The notes under the pieces: generated by a model
Database searches by the model: none
The model's input: only the letters and a program-made list of their open reading frames with translations
Told to the model about the DNA's origin: nothing
Shown: positions 31,521 to 40,141 of the stretch, piece after piece
How positions within the stretch are numbered: the first letter of the stretch is position 1
How the letters are laid out: every line of letters starts with the position of its first letter
Made by a program: the position numbers and the translations under genes
Assembly (NCBI RefSeq): GCF_001685395.1
Contig: NZ_CP014167.1
Coordinates: forward strand, 3,229,501-3,293,500
Length of the DNA: 64,000 nucleotides
Direction: 5' to 3'
From: Paenibacillus yonginensis
GTDB lineage: Bacteria > Bacillota > Bacilli > Paenibacillales > Paenibacillaceae

Positions 31521-32696
31521 TCATCCGTTTCCACTGACTCTGCGGTACTCAAGGTTGTTTTCCATGACGAGGGCGGCGGTGCCGATAAAAAACGCGTTTC
31601 CAGGGAACTTTGAACGTGCAATCCGGACTTTACGGCGATTGCCCGCAGCGATCATCCGGCTATTTACCTCCTGCTCAAAATACTGGAATAGATGGTCTTT
31701 TGCAAACCACAGGTCGCCTCCGATAAAAATACACTCCGGGTCATATAGATGTACAATGTTGATCAGGCCACTCACAAGATAGCGGTTCATTCGTTCCAAT
31801 GCTGCGGAGCAGACCGGGTCACCGGCTTCTGCCTTTATCAGCAGTTGCATCCAATCCATATCGTGCGGCGCGCCGTTCTTATGAGCCCAATTGAGGGTAG
31901 CGCGTACACTGCTCATGGCCTCCAAGCAGCCGCGCTGTCCGCATGCGCATAATTCACCATCGGTCAGCACAATCATATGACCGATAATTGAAGCCAGCCC
32001 GTTCGTGCCGCTGTACAGGCGCTGATTGATAATGACTCCCCCGCCGATACCGGCTGTTACACCCACGTATACAAAATTGTTATACAGCTGTCCGCCTCCG
32101 TAATACATCTCTGCAAGCGCAGACACTGCCATATCGTTCTCAATATAAACAGGGAGATTCCACCGTTCCTTCAGCCGGGGAACAATATGGATCATGTCAA
32201 TGTTAAAATCAGGAGGATCAACGATGACTCCCTCCGCCATATTGATTGGACCAATACTTGCAATTCCAATGCCCCACACCTTCTCAAAGGGTACATTCTG
32301 CAGTATGACTTCACACATGGCCAGCAAGCCGTTTATAAAGCTGTCCTCGGTGGTAAATTGCCCGATCGGAACCTGGTTATGAAGAACAATGGCACCGGTC
32401 AGGTTTATAATTCCGACTTGCAAAGAGTCCCGTCCTACGCTAATGCCCAGGGTCAACAAACTATCGGGGACCACTTCCAATAATGTTGGGCGCCGTCCGG
32501 CGGTTGATGTGGTAGTTCCGCATTCGCGTACGATCCCCTCCTGCAAAAAATCAGCAATCAGCGAAGTGATGGTCATTTTGCTAAGCTGGGTTTGTTTGCT
32601 CAGCTCAATCCTGGATATTGGGCCGCACGTTGCGATGGTTTTTAAGATGAGAAACTTATTGGTTTCGGTCATATTCTGATGATTTACGCCCCGCAT
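31521..32696 (-). CDS. ROK-family transcriptional repressor (NagC/XylR type)
   Basis: About 391 residues from the ATG at 32696, 9 nt after GGAG; an upstream ATG at 32711 is in frame. The N-terminal winged helix (ETNKFLILKTIATCGPISRIELSKQ) is followed by a ROK sugar-binding domain with IENDMAVSALAEMYYGGG and the zinc-type motif CACGQRGCLEAM. It lacks the kinase catalytic DxGGT phosphate loop of the adjacent kinase, as expected of repressors. It is divergent from the mannoside operon, whose promoter region has an inverted repeat, so it probably represses that operon until the sugar or its phosphate is bound. Confidence 0.9.
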   Translation of the reverse strand: MRGVNHQNMTETNKFLILKTIATCGPISRIELSKQTQLSKMTITSLIADFLQEGIVRECGTTTSTAGRRPTLLEVVPDSLLTLGISVGRDSLQVGIINLTGAIVLHNQVPIGQFTTEDSFINGLLAMCEVILQNVPFEKVWGIGIASIGPINMAEGVIVDPPDFNIDMIHIVPRLKERWNLPVYIENDMAVSALAEMYYGGGQLYNNFVYVGVTAGIGGGVIINQRLYSGTNGLASIIGHMIVLTDGELCACGQRGCLEAMSSVRATLNWAHKNGAPHDMDWMQLLIKAEAGDPVCSAALERMNRYLVSGLINIVHLYDPECIFIGGDLWFAKDHLFQYFEQEVNSRMIAAGNRRKVRIARSKFPGNAFFIGTAALVMENNLEYRRVSGNG

Positions 32697-32932
32697 TGAT
32701 GCCATCTCCATATGTATTCATAATATTTATCCGGTTACATCTTGAAAGTATATGATTCGTATTATATCACATGAACTCTTAATTTGGTAAAACTACGAAT
32801 CTTTTACCAGTATAACAGCATTTTATACCACTAAATAAACTAATAGTAAATTTAAATTATTAACTGTAATTATTCGAATTAAATCTACATATTATGCGAA
32901 AATTTCGAGGTTTAAAAACAATAAATATTAGG

Positions 32933-33002
32933 TTGACACCGTTATGTAAGCGGTTTTATAATCCGATTAGTAAGAAATAATTACTAAATGTTATTTCTTT
33001 AC
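32933..33002 (+). promoter_or_regulatory. Promoter, cre-like site and inverted-repeat operator of the mannoside operon
   Basis: TTGACA (32933-32938) and TATAAT (32957-32962) are spaced by 18 nt. TGTAAGCGGTTTTA (32945-32958) matches the cre consensus with one mismatch and lies between the boxes. Just downstream GTAAGAAATAA (32970-32980) and TTATTTCTTTAC (32991-33002) form an imperfect inverted repeat, well placed as a roadblock operator for the divergent ROK repressor. Confidence 0.7.
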
Positions 33003-33061
33003 GTAATCGCAGCTATAGGCCAAGCGATCCGGAATGAACTTACGGGGACTCGAATGGAGTG

Positions 33062-34042
33062 ATGGATGTTGCTATGCGGATAGGAGTAGATATTGGCGGT
33101 ACTAAGGTATCCTGTGCACTGGTAGGAGAGAACAAAACCATTCTTTCAAAAGTAAGCTTTGACACAGGGGGTGGACGGCCATATACAGATGTGCTGCATG
33201 ATGTCGCGAATTCGGTTTATTCTGTTCTGGACCAAACCGGATACCGGCTCGATGATGTTGAAGCGATTGGTCTTGGCTGCCCGGGAATATTGGATCAGCA
33301 AAAGGGTGAAGTTATTTATTCCAATAATATTGCCTGGGAGAACGTACCGCTTGTAAAGACATTGCAGAAATATGTGCCAAAGGAAATCTATGTGGACAAC
33401 GACGCCAATTGCGCTGCATTGGGAGAATATCTTTGTGGAGCGTCCCAAGGGACAAGTTCATCGATTACAGTTACGCTGGGCACTGGCGTTGGCGGGGGAA
33501 TTATACTCGGGGGAAGCATCCATAGCGGATTTAACTCGGCGGCCAATGCAATCGGACATATGGTCATTGTGTCCGGGGGGATGCCCTGCACCTGCGGTCG
33601 AAAAGGATGCTGGGAATCCTATGCCTCCATCACTGCGCTGGTTCGTATGGCTGAGGAGATGGCAGAGCAATTTCCGGATTCCCTTCTGGCTGAGGTGAAG
33701 AAACGCTCCGGCCCATTCAACGGAAAAAACATCTTTAATGCCGCCAGGCAAAACGATCCGGCTGCCTTAAAGCTGCTGGACAAATACTACTATTTTGTGT
33801 CGGAGGGAATCATCGACCTTATTAATGTTTTTCAACCCCAGATGATTGTGATTGGCGGCGGAATCAGCAGCGAAGGCGACTATCTGTTATTGCCCATTAT
33901 TGCCAATGTCAAAAAGGGAGTGTACTGCAAGCAGGTGCCGCTGCCGCAAATTACGATCGCCAAACTGAACAATGATGCCGGAATCATTGGCGCGGCTTAC
34001 TTGAAAGGGTATCAGGCAACTGCTGTGAACCCAGGAATTTAA
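33062..34042 (+). CDS. ROK-family sugar kinase (glucokinase/mannokinase type)
   Basis: About 326 residues. The ATP-binding start MRIGVDIGGTKVSCALVGE, the sugar-binding and catalytic END-like motif IYVDNDANCAALGEY, the phosphate loop TLGTGVGGGII and the zinc motif CTCGRKGCWESYAS are all present, so it should be an active hexokinase. Starts at 33059 (GTG), 33062 and 33074 (ATG) are all possible; none has a strong ribosome site. It opens the operon containing a GH38 mannosidase-like enzyme and a mannose-6-phosphate isomerase-like protein, which favours mannose as substrate, although glucose is possible. Confidence 0.9.
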   Translation: MDVAMRIGVDIGGTKVSCALVGENKTILSKVSFDTGGGRPYTDVLHDVANSVYSVLDQTGYRLDDVEAIGLGCPGILDQQKGEVIYSNNIAWENVPLVKTLQKYVPKEIYVDNDANCAALGEYLCGASQGTSSSITVTLGTGVGGGIILGGSIHSGFNSAANAIGHMVIVSGGMPCTCGRKGCWESYASITALVRMAEEMAEQFPDSLLAEVKKRSGPFNGKNIFNAARQNDPAALKLLDKYYYFVSEGIIDLINVFQPQMIVIGGGISSEGDYLLLPIIANVKKGVYCKQVPLPQITIAKLNNDAGIIGAAYLKGYQATAVNPGI

Positions 34043-34070
34043 CGCTGATTGAAATTAACCATATGCTCAC

Positions 34071-34254
34071 GCTTCCGAAGCCAGTTTTGTTCGAAGCCAA
34101 TTCAGGAGCTTGGGCTCACAAAACTAAGCCCATGCTTCCGAAGCCAGTTTTGTTCGAAGTCAATTCAGGGAGCTTGGGCTCACAAAACTAAGCCCATGCT
34201 TCCGAAGCCAGTTTTGTTCGAAGTCAATTCAGGGAGCTTGGGCTCACAAAACTT
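34071..34254 (+). repeat. Three tandem 63-64-bp repeats before the binding-protein gene
   Basis: Copies start at 34071, 34134 and 34198, each beginning GCTTCCGAAGCCAGTTTTG and ending GGGCTCACAAAACTAAGCCC. Inside each, AGTTTTGT pairs with ACAAAACT, and GGGCT pairs with AGCCC across the latter. The last copy changes after ACAAAACT into TTAAGGAGG, the ribosome binding site of the next gene. A related but distinct set is at 35654-35897. Confidence 0.9.
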
Positions 34255-34262
34255 TAAGGAGG

Positions 34263-35558
34263 ATGATTCAATGTCTGGCAAAAAAAACGCTGTCCCTAAT
34301 TCTTGTCGTTTTCCTTATGACGGGTATCCTTGCTGCATGCGGTGGAGGTAATACCGCCGGAAACGCCGAAAATTCGGCTAAAACCGGGAATACGCCTGCC
34401 CAGACCAGCGGAAAAGTAGAATTTTGGCTGGATAAACTGGGTGATGCTGAAAAGGCTGCTCGCTTGTCCGACGCCTGGAAGAAGGATTCGGGGATCGATG
34501 TCGTGTTCACCAATTATCCTGATGTAGCGGCCTATCAGACTTCTATACAGCAAACGATTGACGATCCCGGTGCTCCGGGCCTGTTTACCTGGTGGAGCGG
34601 CCCCCAATTGGAGACTCTGGCCAAAAACGGCAAGCTGGCTGATCTGACTGCGGAGTGGGATAACTACATAGCCGACGGAGTTTCCGCTGATGTCAAGGAA
34701 GCCTTCACGGTGGACGGAAAGGTCTACGCCGCTCCTTACAGTCTCCGTTACACGTCCTTGCTTTATAATGTGAAAGTCTTTGAGGCTGCCGGCGTGGCTG
34801 TTCCCACCACATTCGACGAATTTCTGGATGCTTGTGAGAAGATCAAGGCCAGCGGCGTCACCCCCATCGGCTTGAAAAATGATTCTTGGGCCAGCTTCAT
34901 TTGGTTCCAGCAGTTGATTGCGGCCTATGATCCTCAGCTTTATTCAGATCTCTGTGATGGCACCAAACCCTATACAGACGATGCTGTGAAGAAAGTGATG
35001 GCGATCTGGAGAGAGATGTTTGATAAAGGTTATTTTGGAGAACCCATTGTCTACAGCGACCTCCATAAAGAGTTTGCTACAGGCGTCGTCGCCATGATGC
35101 TGGAGGACAGCCCTACCGTAACCGATTTACAGAGCGATTACGGCATGGAGCCCGGAACCGATATTGACGCCTTTGTCCTTCCCAGCATGAATGGCGGGAA
35201 GGGTACCATCTTCTTTGAAGCCTCACCTATTGTGGTCACTGAGGCTAGCGCTTCTAAGGAGCAGGCTCTTGCCGCTCTGCGCAGCTTCTACAAACCTGCC
35301 ACCCAAACTGTGATGGTCAACGATCACGGCATTGCCAACATAAGTACGATATCCGTGGACAACCAGACCATTCGGCATATTTTGGACATGACCGGAGATT
35401 CTGCCCATTACCAGCTCATGCTCCGCTTTTATGAGAATACTCCCGAGGATTTACGCAATACCGCCCTTGATGAACTTTCTCGCTTTATGTACAGCGGCGC
35501 GGATATTGACGATGTGCTGAATGCCATTCAGGCCAAGGCGGACAAAGTCTTCGGCTAA
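34263..35558 (+). CDS. Sugar ABC transporter substrate-binding lipoprotein, start out of frame by an A8 tract
   Basis: About 430 residues: a lipoprotein signal with lipobox LAAC followed by a family 1 solute-binding domain (VEFWLDKLGDAEKAARLSDA). The well-placed ATG at 34271 (8 nt after AAGGAGG) reads out of frame because of eight A at 34280-34287; with seven A it would give MSGKKTLSLILVVFLMTG, a perfect signal start. The in-frame ATG at 34263 touches the ribosome site itself and is a poor start. Slippage, phase variation or a sequencing error can explain this. The protein should deliver a mannoside or mannooligosaccharide to the two permeases downstream; that substrate is an inference from the operon. 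Confidence 0.85.
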   Translation: MIQCLAKKTLSLILVVFLMTGILAACGGGNTAGNAENSAKTGNTPAQTSGKVEFWLDKLGDAEKAARLSDAWKKDSGIDVVFTNYPDVAAYQTSIQQTIDDPGAPGLFTWWSGPQLETLAKNGKLADLTAEWDNYIADGVSADVKEAFTVDGKVYAAPYSLRYTSLLYNVKVFEAAGVAVPTTFDEFLDACEKIKASGVTPIGLKNDSWASFIWFQQLIAAYDPQLYSDLCDGTKPYTDDAVKKVMAIWREMFDKGYFGEPIVYSDLHKEFATGVVAMMLEDSPTVTDLQSDYGMEPGTDIDAFVLPSMNGGKGTIFFEASPIVVTEASASKEQALAALRSFYKPATQTVMVNDHGIANISTISVDNQTIRHILDMTGDSAHYQLMLRFYENTPEDLRNTALDELSRFMYSGADIDDVLNAIQAKADKVFG

Positions 35559-35575
35559 ATTCCGAATGACCGGCG

Positions 35576-35609
35576 GACAAGAGAGCAGTCTATCTGCTGC
35601 CCTCTTGTC
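35576..35609 (+). terminator. Intercistronic hairpin after the binding-protein gene
   Basis: GACAAGAG-AGCAG pairs with CTGCT-GCC-CTCTTGTC, with a CC bulge and a short loop, and no long T run. Such hairpins after binding-protein genes commonly stabilise the upstream message and lower permease expression. Confidence 0.5.
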
Positions 35610-35653
35610 TTACCGGCTCACAAAATACAAACGGCTTTACAGCCTAAGCGTAG

Positions 35654-35897
35654 GCTTCCGAAGCGAGTTTTGTCCGAAGCTTATTCAAGAAGTAACGCTC
35701 ACAAAACTAAGCGCATGCTTCCGAAGTGAGTTTTGCTCGAAGCCCATTCTGGAAGTAACGCTCACAAAACTAAGCGCATGCTTCCGAAGTGAGTTTTGCT
35801 CGAAGCCCATTCTGGAAGTAACGCTCACAAAACTAAGCGCATGCTTCCGAAGTGAGTTTTGCTCGAAGCCCATTCTGGAAGTAACGCTCACAAAACT
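35654..35897 (+). repeat. Four tandem 63-bp repeats before the first permease gene
   Basis: Copies start at 35654, 35717, 35780 and 35843, each beginning GCTTCCGAAGYGAGTTTTG and ending ACGCTCACAAAACTAAGCGC. The last three copies are nearly identical, the first has a few changes. The stem around CACAAAACTA is CGCT/AGCG here and GGCT/AGCC in the set at 34071, a compensatory change. The final copy passes from ACAAAACT into TTAGGGAGGG, the permease ribosome site. Confidence 0.9.
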
Positions 35898-35915
35898 TTA
35901 GGGAGGGGGGTTCCT

Positions 35916-36788
35916 TTGAAAAAGATCAATTTCGCCTGGACTAATTATCTCTACCTGCTGCCCGCGGTTCTGCTGGTTGCCGTCTTCTTTATCACATCTA
36001 TTGTGTACACCATTCGTCTCAGCTTTTATGAATACGACGGATTTTCAACCATGCGGTTTGTGGGATTGGAAAACTACCTTTATCTGTTCCGGGATGCAAA
36101 TTTTAAAATATCATTAATGAACACCGTTATCTGGGTTGTGTTTTCCCTTTTATTCACGCTGGCGCTTCCGCTGCTGTTGGCCATTTTGATTACGAACAGC
36201 TCCTGGGTCGGCGGGTTTAAAAATATTTTCTACTATCCTACTGCCCTGTCTAGCACCATAGGAGGCATTATCATGGTGGCCATTCTCTCCAAATACGGCA
36301 TTCCTCAGTTGTTCGGTTTGCTCGGCTTTGAGAGTTTGGTTCGGGATTGGCTGGCCATCCCTTATGTAAATACATTTATCATGATTTTGATGGGAACGTG
36401 GCAAGGCGTAGGCTTGAACACCATTCTATTCATCACCGGGCTGGCCACCATTCCCGATTCCCCTATTGAGGCTGCCAAGATTGAAGGTGCGCGGACGATT
36501 CAGCTTTATAACAAGGTGATTCTGCCGCTTCTCAAGCCTACCACGGTCGTTGTGCTGCTGATGTCTCTTGTGAATAGTTTTAAGGTGTTCGACTCGATCT
36601 GGGTCATGACCAAAGGCGGCCCCTACCGAACCTCCGAAACCTTGGCGCTAACGATGTACCAGGAGTCCTTTATACACGGCAAGTTCGGTGTGGGTGCGGC
36701 AGTAGCTGTGGTACTTACCGTTATCATCCTGATCGTCTCCTATTTCAATATCCGCAACACCTTCGGCGACACCGACCAGACTGCCTGA
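35916..36788 (+). CDS. Carbohydrate ABC transporter permease, MalF type
   Basis: 290 residues from the TTG at 35916, the codon following GGGAGGGGGG at a good distance; the frame is open further upstream only through the repeat array. It has about six membrane segments (LYLLPAVLLVAVFFITSIV first) and the EAA motif SPIEAAKIEGARTIQLYNKV. It pairs with the next gene, with the binding protein at 34263 supplying substrate. Confidence 0.9.
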   Translation: MKKINFAWTNYLYLLPAVLLVAVFFITSIVYTIRLSFYEYDGFSTMRFVGLENYLYLFRDANFKISLMNTVIWVVFSLLFTLALPLLLAILITNSSWVGGFKNIFYYPTALSSTIGGIIMVAILSKYGIPQLFGLLGFESLVRDWLAIPYVNTFIMILMGTWQGVGLNTILFITGLATIPDSPIEAAKIEGARTIQLYNKVILPLLKPTTVVVLLMSLVNSFKVFDSIWVMTKGGPYRTSETLALTMYQESFIHGKFGVGAAVAVVLTVIILIVSYFNIRNTFGDTDQTA

Positions 36789-36815
36789 ACGAAGCTCGAA
36801 AGGAGAGCCCTCAAT

Positions 36816-37634
36816 ATGAAACAAGCAAGCCATGGAAGAATAGTCGTAAACGCAGTTTTGATTATTCTATCTACTTTATGGATATTCCCGGCCGTTTTCG
36901 CCGTTTTCGGGACATTGAAGAAAAAGCAGGAATATAACCTGAGCAACTTCTGGGATCTGCCACATGGAATAAGCCTCGCCGAAAATCTAAAGGGAATCGC
37001 CGGCACCTTCGGCATAGTCAAGGGAATGCTCAACAGCCTCCTGTATGCTACTGTATCGGCCGGGGCAGCAGTGATCATTGCCACCTTGGCAGCCTATGCC
37101 ATCTCCCATCTCAAGATCAAACGGCCCATGGTCTGGTTCCTATTTATCTATAGCGGGACCATATTCCCTTTCCAGATCTTCTTGATTCCGGTTTACAAAG
37201 GATTAACGGCTACGAACCTCTACGATACCCAATTGGGGATGATCTTGTTCTATACCGCAATCTGTGTGCCCTTCTGCATGTTTGTACTACGAAATTATTA
37301 TCTTGGCATATCAAAGGAAATCTGCGAATCGGCAAAAATCGACGGCTGCAACAGTTTTCAAATTTTGGGGCACATTTTTGTTCCCATGTCTACTGCCCCG
37401 CTGGCTGTTGTGTTCCTTACCCAATTCAACTGGGTGTGGAACGAACTCATGTTTGGACTGACCTTCACGAAATCCCGGGAAATCCGTCCGGTAATGGCTG
37501 CGATTACCCTTATGGACAAAGCAAATGTGCCGGTTATTCTTCTGGCCTGCGTAGCAGCATCTATCCCTACCCTACTGCTGTTTTTCCTGCTCAACAAACA
37601 CTTTGAAGCCGGGTATGCATACCAGAGCAAGTAA
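36816..37634 (+). CDS. Carbohydrate ABC transporter permease, MalG type
   Basis: 272 residues, six membrane segments, EAA motif around EICESAKIDGCNSFQILG. The ATG follows GAAAGGAGAG at a good spacing and lies 27 nt after the preceding permease stop. No ATPase gene is present in this operon; a shared MsmX-like ATPase encoded elsewhere is the usual arrangement. Confidence 0.92.
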   Translation: MKQASHGRIVVNAVLIILSTLWIFPAVFAVFGTLKKKQEYNLSNFWDLPHGISLAENLKGIAGTFGIVKGMLNSLLYATVSAGAAVIIATLAAYAISHLKIKRPMVWFLFIYSGTIFPFQIFLIPVYKGLTATNLYDTQLGMILFYTAICVPFCMFVLRNYYLGISKEICESAKIDGCNSFQILGHIFVPMSTAPLAVVFLTQFNWVWNELMFGLTFTKSREIRPVMAAITLMDKANVPVILLACVAASIPTLLLFFLLNKHFEAGYAYQSK

Positions 37635-37657
37635 CTATAAGGAACGGAGTTGATTGT

Positions 37658-40120
37658 ATGAAGCTGTCGAAAAAATGGAAGGTGTTCCTCATTCACCACT
37701 CTCACACCGATATTGGCTACACCGAGCGCCAGGATAAAATTATCCATTATCATTACGATTTTATAAAGCAGGCCGTGGATATTCTGAGGGAGGTTGACCG
37801 AACCGGCAACGAGGATCGCAAAGGCTTTGTTTGGCAGTGTGAAAATCACTGGCAGGTCAAAAACTTTTATGATCATGCGCCTTCGGAATATATTACGGAC
37901 TTTGAAAAATATGTACGAGAAGGACGGATCGGACTTTCAGGGAATTATTTGAATTTAACTGAGCTAGTCAGTCGAGATATCCTATACGATTGTACGATTC
38001 AAGCCAAGACCTATGGTGAGCAGATCGGTTATCCAGTCCGCAGCGGCATGAGCGCCGATATCAACGGGTTTGCCTGGGGATATGCCGATGTGCTGCGGGA
38101 GTGCGGCGTGGAGCGCCTGTTTTCCTGCCTCCATCCCCATCATGGAATGTTCCCCTTAAATAAAAAACAAACTCCTTTTTACTGGCAGGGTCCGTCCGGA
38201 AAGAAGGTGCTGGTATGGAACGGCGAGCATTACCACTTTGGCAACGAGCTTTGCTTTTCACCCCATGCGGCTTCCACCTATATGATTCACAATGAAGTGG
38301 GCAAGAAGCTTAGAGGGAATCAGATCATGACCACCAGCCCCGAGGATACGGAGCAAGTCGAGCAGGCTATCCTGGAGGAACGGCTGGAGCGCTACCTGCG
38401 GAATCTCGAGGAGGAGGGCTACCCTGGCGATTTTGTTCCCTTCATGATTTCAGGGGCGATTACCGACAATGCTCCGCCAAACGTAAAGATCGCCGATCGG
38501 GTTGCTTGGCTGAACCGGAAGTACGCCGACACACTGGAAGTTCACATGGCCACACTGGACCAGTTCTTTGATCATCTGGAAGCGGCATGGGAGAACATCC
38601 CGGTTTACCAGGGGGATTGGAACGATTGGTGGGCAGACGGAGTCGGCTCCACACCGGCGGTTGTCAAGGTGTTTCGGGACGGCCAGCGGAAGTACAACCT
38701 CTGCAAAAAGCTGGATCCAAACTCCACTCTTGGTGATGCCGGATTGATGCAGAAAGCGGCGGAAAATCTCATCCTCTATAGCGAGCACACCTGGGGCTAC
38801 TCCTCCTCCGTATCGGAACCTTGGGAAACCTTGGTGGGGGAGCTGGAGCATAAGAAATCAGCATACGCCATTAATGGCAATACTGAGACAGCGGACAATC
38901 TGGACCGAATTTTAGCGAAAAAAGGTGAGGTGGCTATCCGGCAGGACCGGCCGCAGCACTTTCGGATCCTGAATCCACACGACATTCCGCTAAAGACTAC
39001 CACTAAAATCTATATTGAGTTTTGGGAGTATGTGGATGGGTTGAACTATAGCCTAGAAGTTCCAATTGAAGTTTATGATTTGGCGACCGATGAAGTCATC
39101 AAGCACCAGGCAAAGAGAATCGCCCGGGCCTACGAGATTGAAATCCCGATCGACCTGGGGCCCAAAGAGGAACGCTGTGTCGGGATACGTACGACCGGCC
39201 GGTATTCTAATCAAACCTCCCAAAGCCATGCGCATATTGGCGCGGAGGGAATTTCAGATGTACTGCAGCCCGGTTCGCTGCGGGAAGATGTTGCCTGCGT
39301 GGAGACCAAGCACTACCGGGTAGAGTTCGATCAAAATCGGGGGATTACCTCAGTCATAGACCGTACGAGCGGGAAGAATCTAGTCCGGCAGGATGCCGCT
39401 TACGCCCCTTTTACCGGAATCTATGAGGTTACCGATATTCGTACCACCCCTACAGAGGAACGCCGGCAAATGGGACGCAACCGCAAGTCCCCGGCAACCA
39501 GACGATATGAGTCTCGCCTGACTAATATTCAGATTGTCGAGAGCGGGCCATTGTTTGTCTCTCTGCAGCTCGACTACAGCCTGGAGGGCACGCGGTTCTA
39601 CATGGTGTTCCTCAAGCTGTACCGGGAAATCAATAAAATCGAAGCCATGGTGCGCGTCCACAAAGATAGTGTGTGGGAGCCGGAAAACCTTTATGTATCG
39701 CTGCCGTTCACCGCGGGCGACGATGAGGTGAAATATGTGGACAAAACCGGGTGCATCATTCGCCCGGGAATTGATCAGCTGCCAGGAAGCAATATGGAAT
39801 TCTATTTGATTCAAAACGGACTCGTGATGCAGGCTGGTAAACGGCAGGTCGTGGTAGCCGTCAAAGACACGCCTTTGATGACGTTTGGCCCCCTTGAAGC
39901 CAAACCTATCCAGCTTTGTGACGGCAACAATTGGGAACTGAACCGTGGGGAAACCTTTGCTTGGGCAATGAACAACTACTGGGAAACTAACTTCAAGGTG
40001 GACTTGGGCGGCTTCTATGAATTTGCTTTTACGCTTTCCACCCAGGAGCAGCAGACAACTGAAGCCGCTATGCGCATTTGCGAGGCTTATAACGAGGGCC
40101 TGCTCGCCTTCTATATTTAA
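37658..40120 (+). CDS. Glycoside hydrolase family 38, alpha-mannosidase-like
   Basis: 820 residues without a signal peptide, so cytoplasmic. The N-terminal barrel starts with the zinc-site motif HSHTDIGYT, has a likely nucleophile Asp in RSGMSADINGFAWG (about D134), and later NDWWADGVGS and SEHTWGYSSS; the C-terminal half is beta-rich as in GH38. It starts at an ATG after GGAACGGAG and lies between the permeases and the isomerase gene, so it probably releases mannose from imported alpha-mannosides. The family is broad and phosphorylated substrates cannot be ruled out. Confidence 0.88.
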   Translation: MKLSKKWKVFLIHHSHTDIGYTERQDKIIHYHYDFIKQAVDILREVDRTGNEDRKGFVWQCENHWQVKNFYDHAPSEYITDFEKYVREGRIGLSGNYLNLTELVSRDILYDCTIQAKTYGEQIGYPVRSGMSADINGFAWGYADVLRECGVERLFSCLHPHHGMFPLNKKQTPFYWQGPSGKKVLVWNGEHYHFGNELCFSPHAASTYMIHNEVGKKLRGNQIMTTSPEDTEQVEQAILEERLERYLRNLEEEGYPGDFVPFMISGAITDNAPPNVKIADRVAWLNRKYADTLEVHMATLDQFFDHLEAAWENIPVYQGDWNDWWADGVGSTPAVVKVFRDGQRKYNLCKKLDPNSTLGDAGLMQKAAENLILYSEHTWGYSSSVSEPWETLVGELEHKKSAYAINGNTETADNLDRILAKKGEVAIRQDRPQHFRILNPHDIPLKTTTKIYIEFWEYVDGLNYSLEVPIEVYDLATDEVIKHQAKRIARAYEIEIPIDLGPKEERCVGIRTTGRYSNQTSQSHAHIGAEGISDVLQPGSLREDVACVETKHYRVEFDQNRGITSVIDRTSGKNLVRQDAAYAPFTGIYEVTDIRTTPTEERRQMGRNRKSPATRRYESRLTNIQIVESGPLFVSLQLDYSLEGTRFYMVFLKLYREINKIEAMVRVHKDSVWEPENLYVSLPFTAGDDEVKYVDKTGCIIRPGIDQLPGSNMEFYLIQNGLVMQAGKRQVVVAVKDTPLMTFGPLEAKPIQLCDGNNWELNRGETFAWAMNNYWETNFKVDLGGFYEFAFTLSTQEQQTTEAAMRICEAYNEGLLAFYI

Positions 40121-40141
40121 CAAATGAGGAGTACTATAGAT

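Noticed and set aside
35521-35901. 126-codon frame with a repeated SEFCSKPILEVTLTKLSACF peptide
   Set aside because: It is the translation of the 63-bp intergenic repeats, starting inside the upstream gene; the repeats contain RNA-like palindromes and end at a ribosome site.
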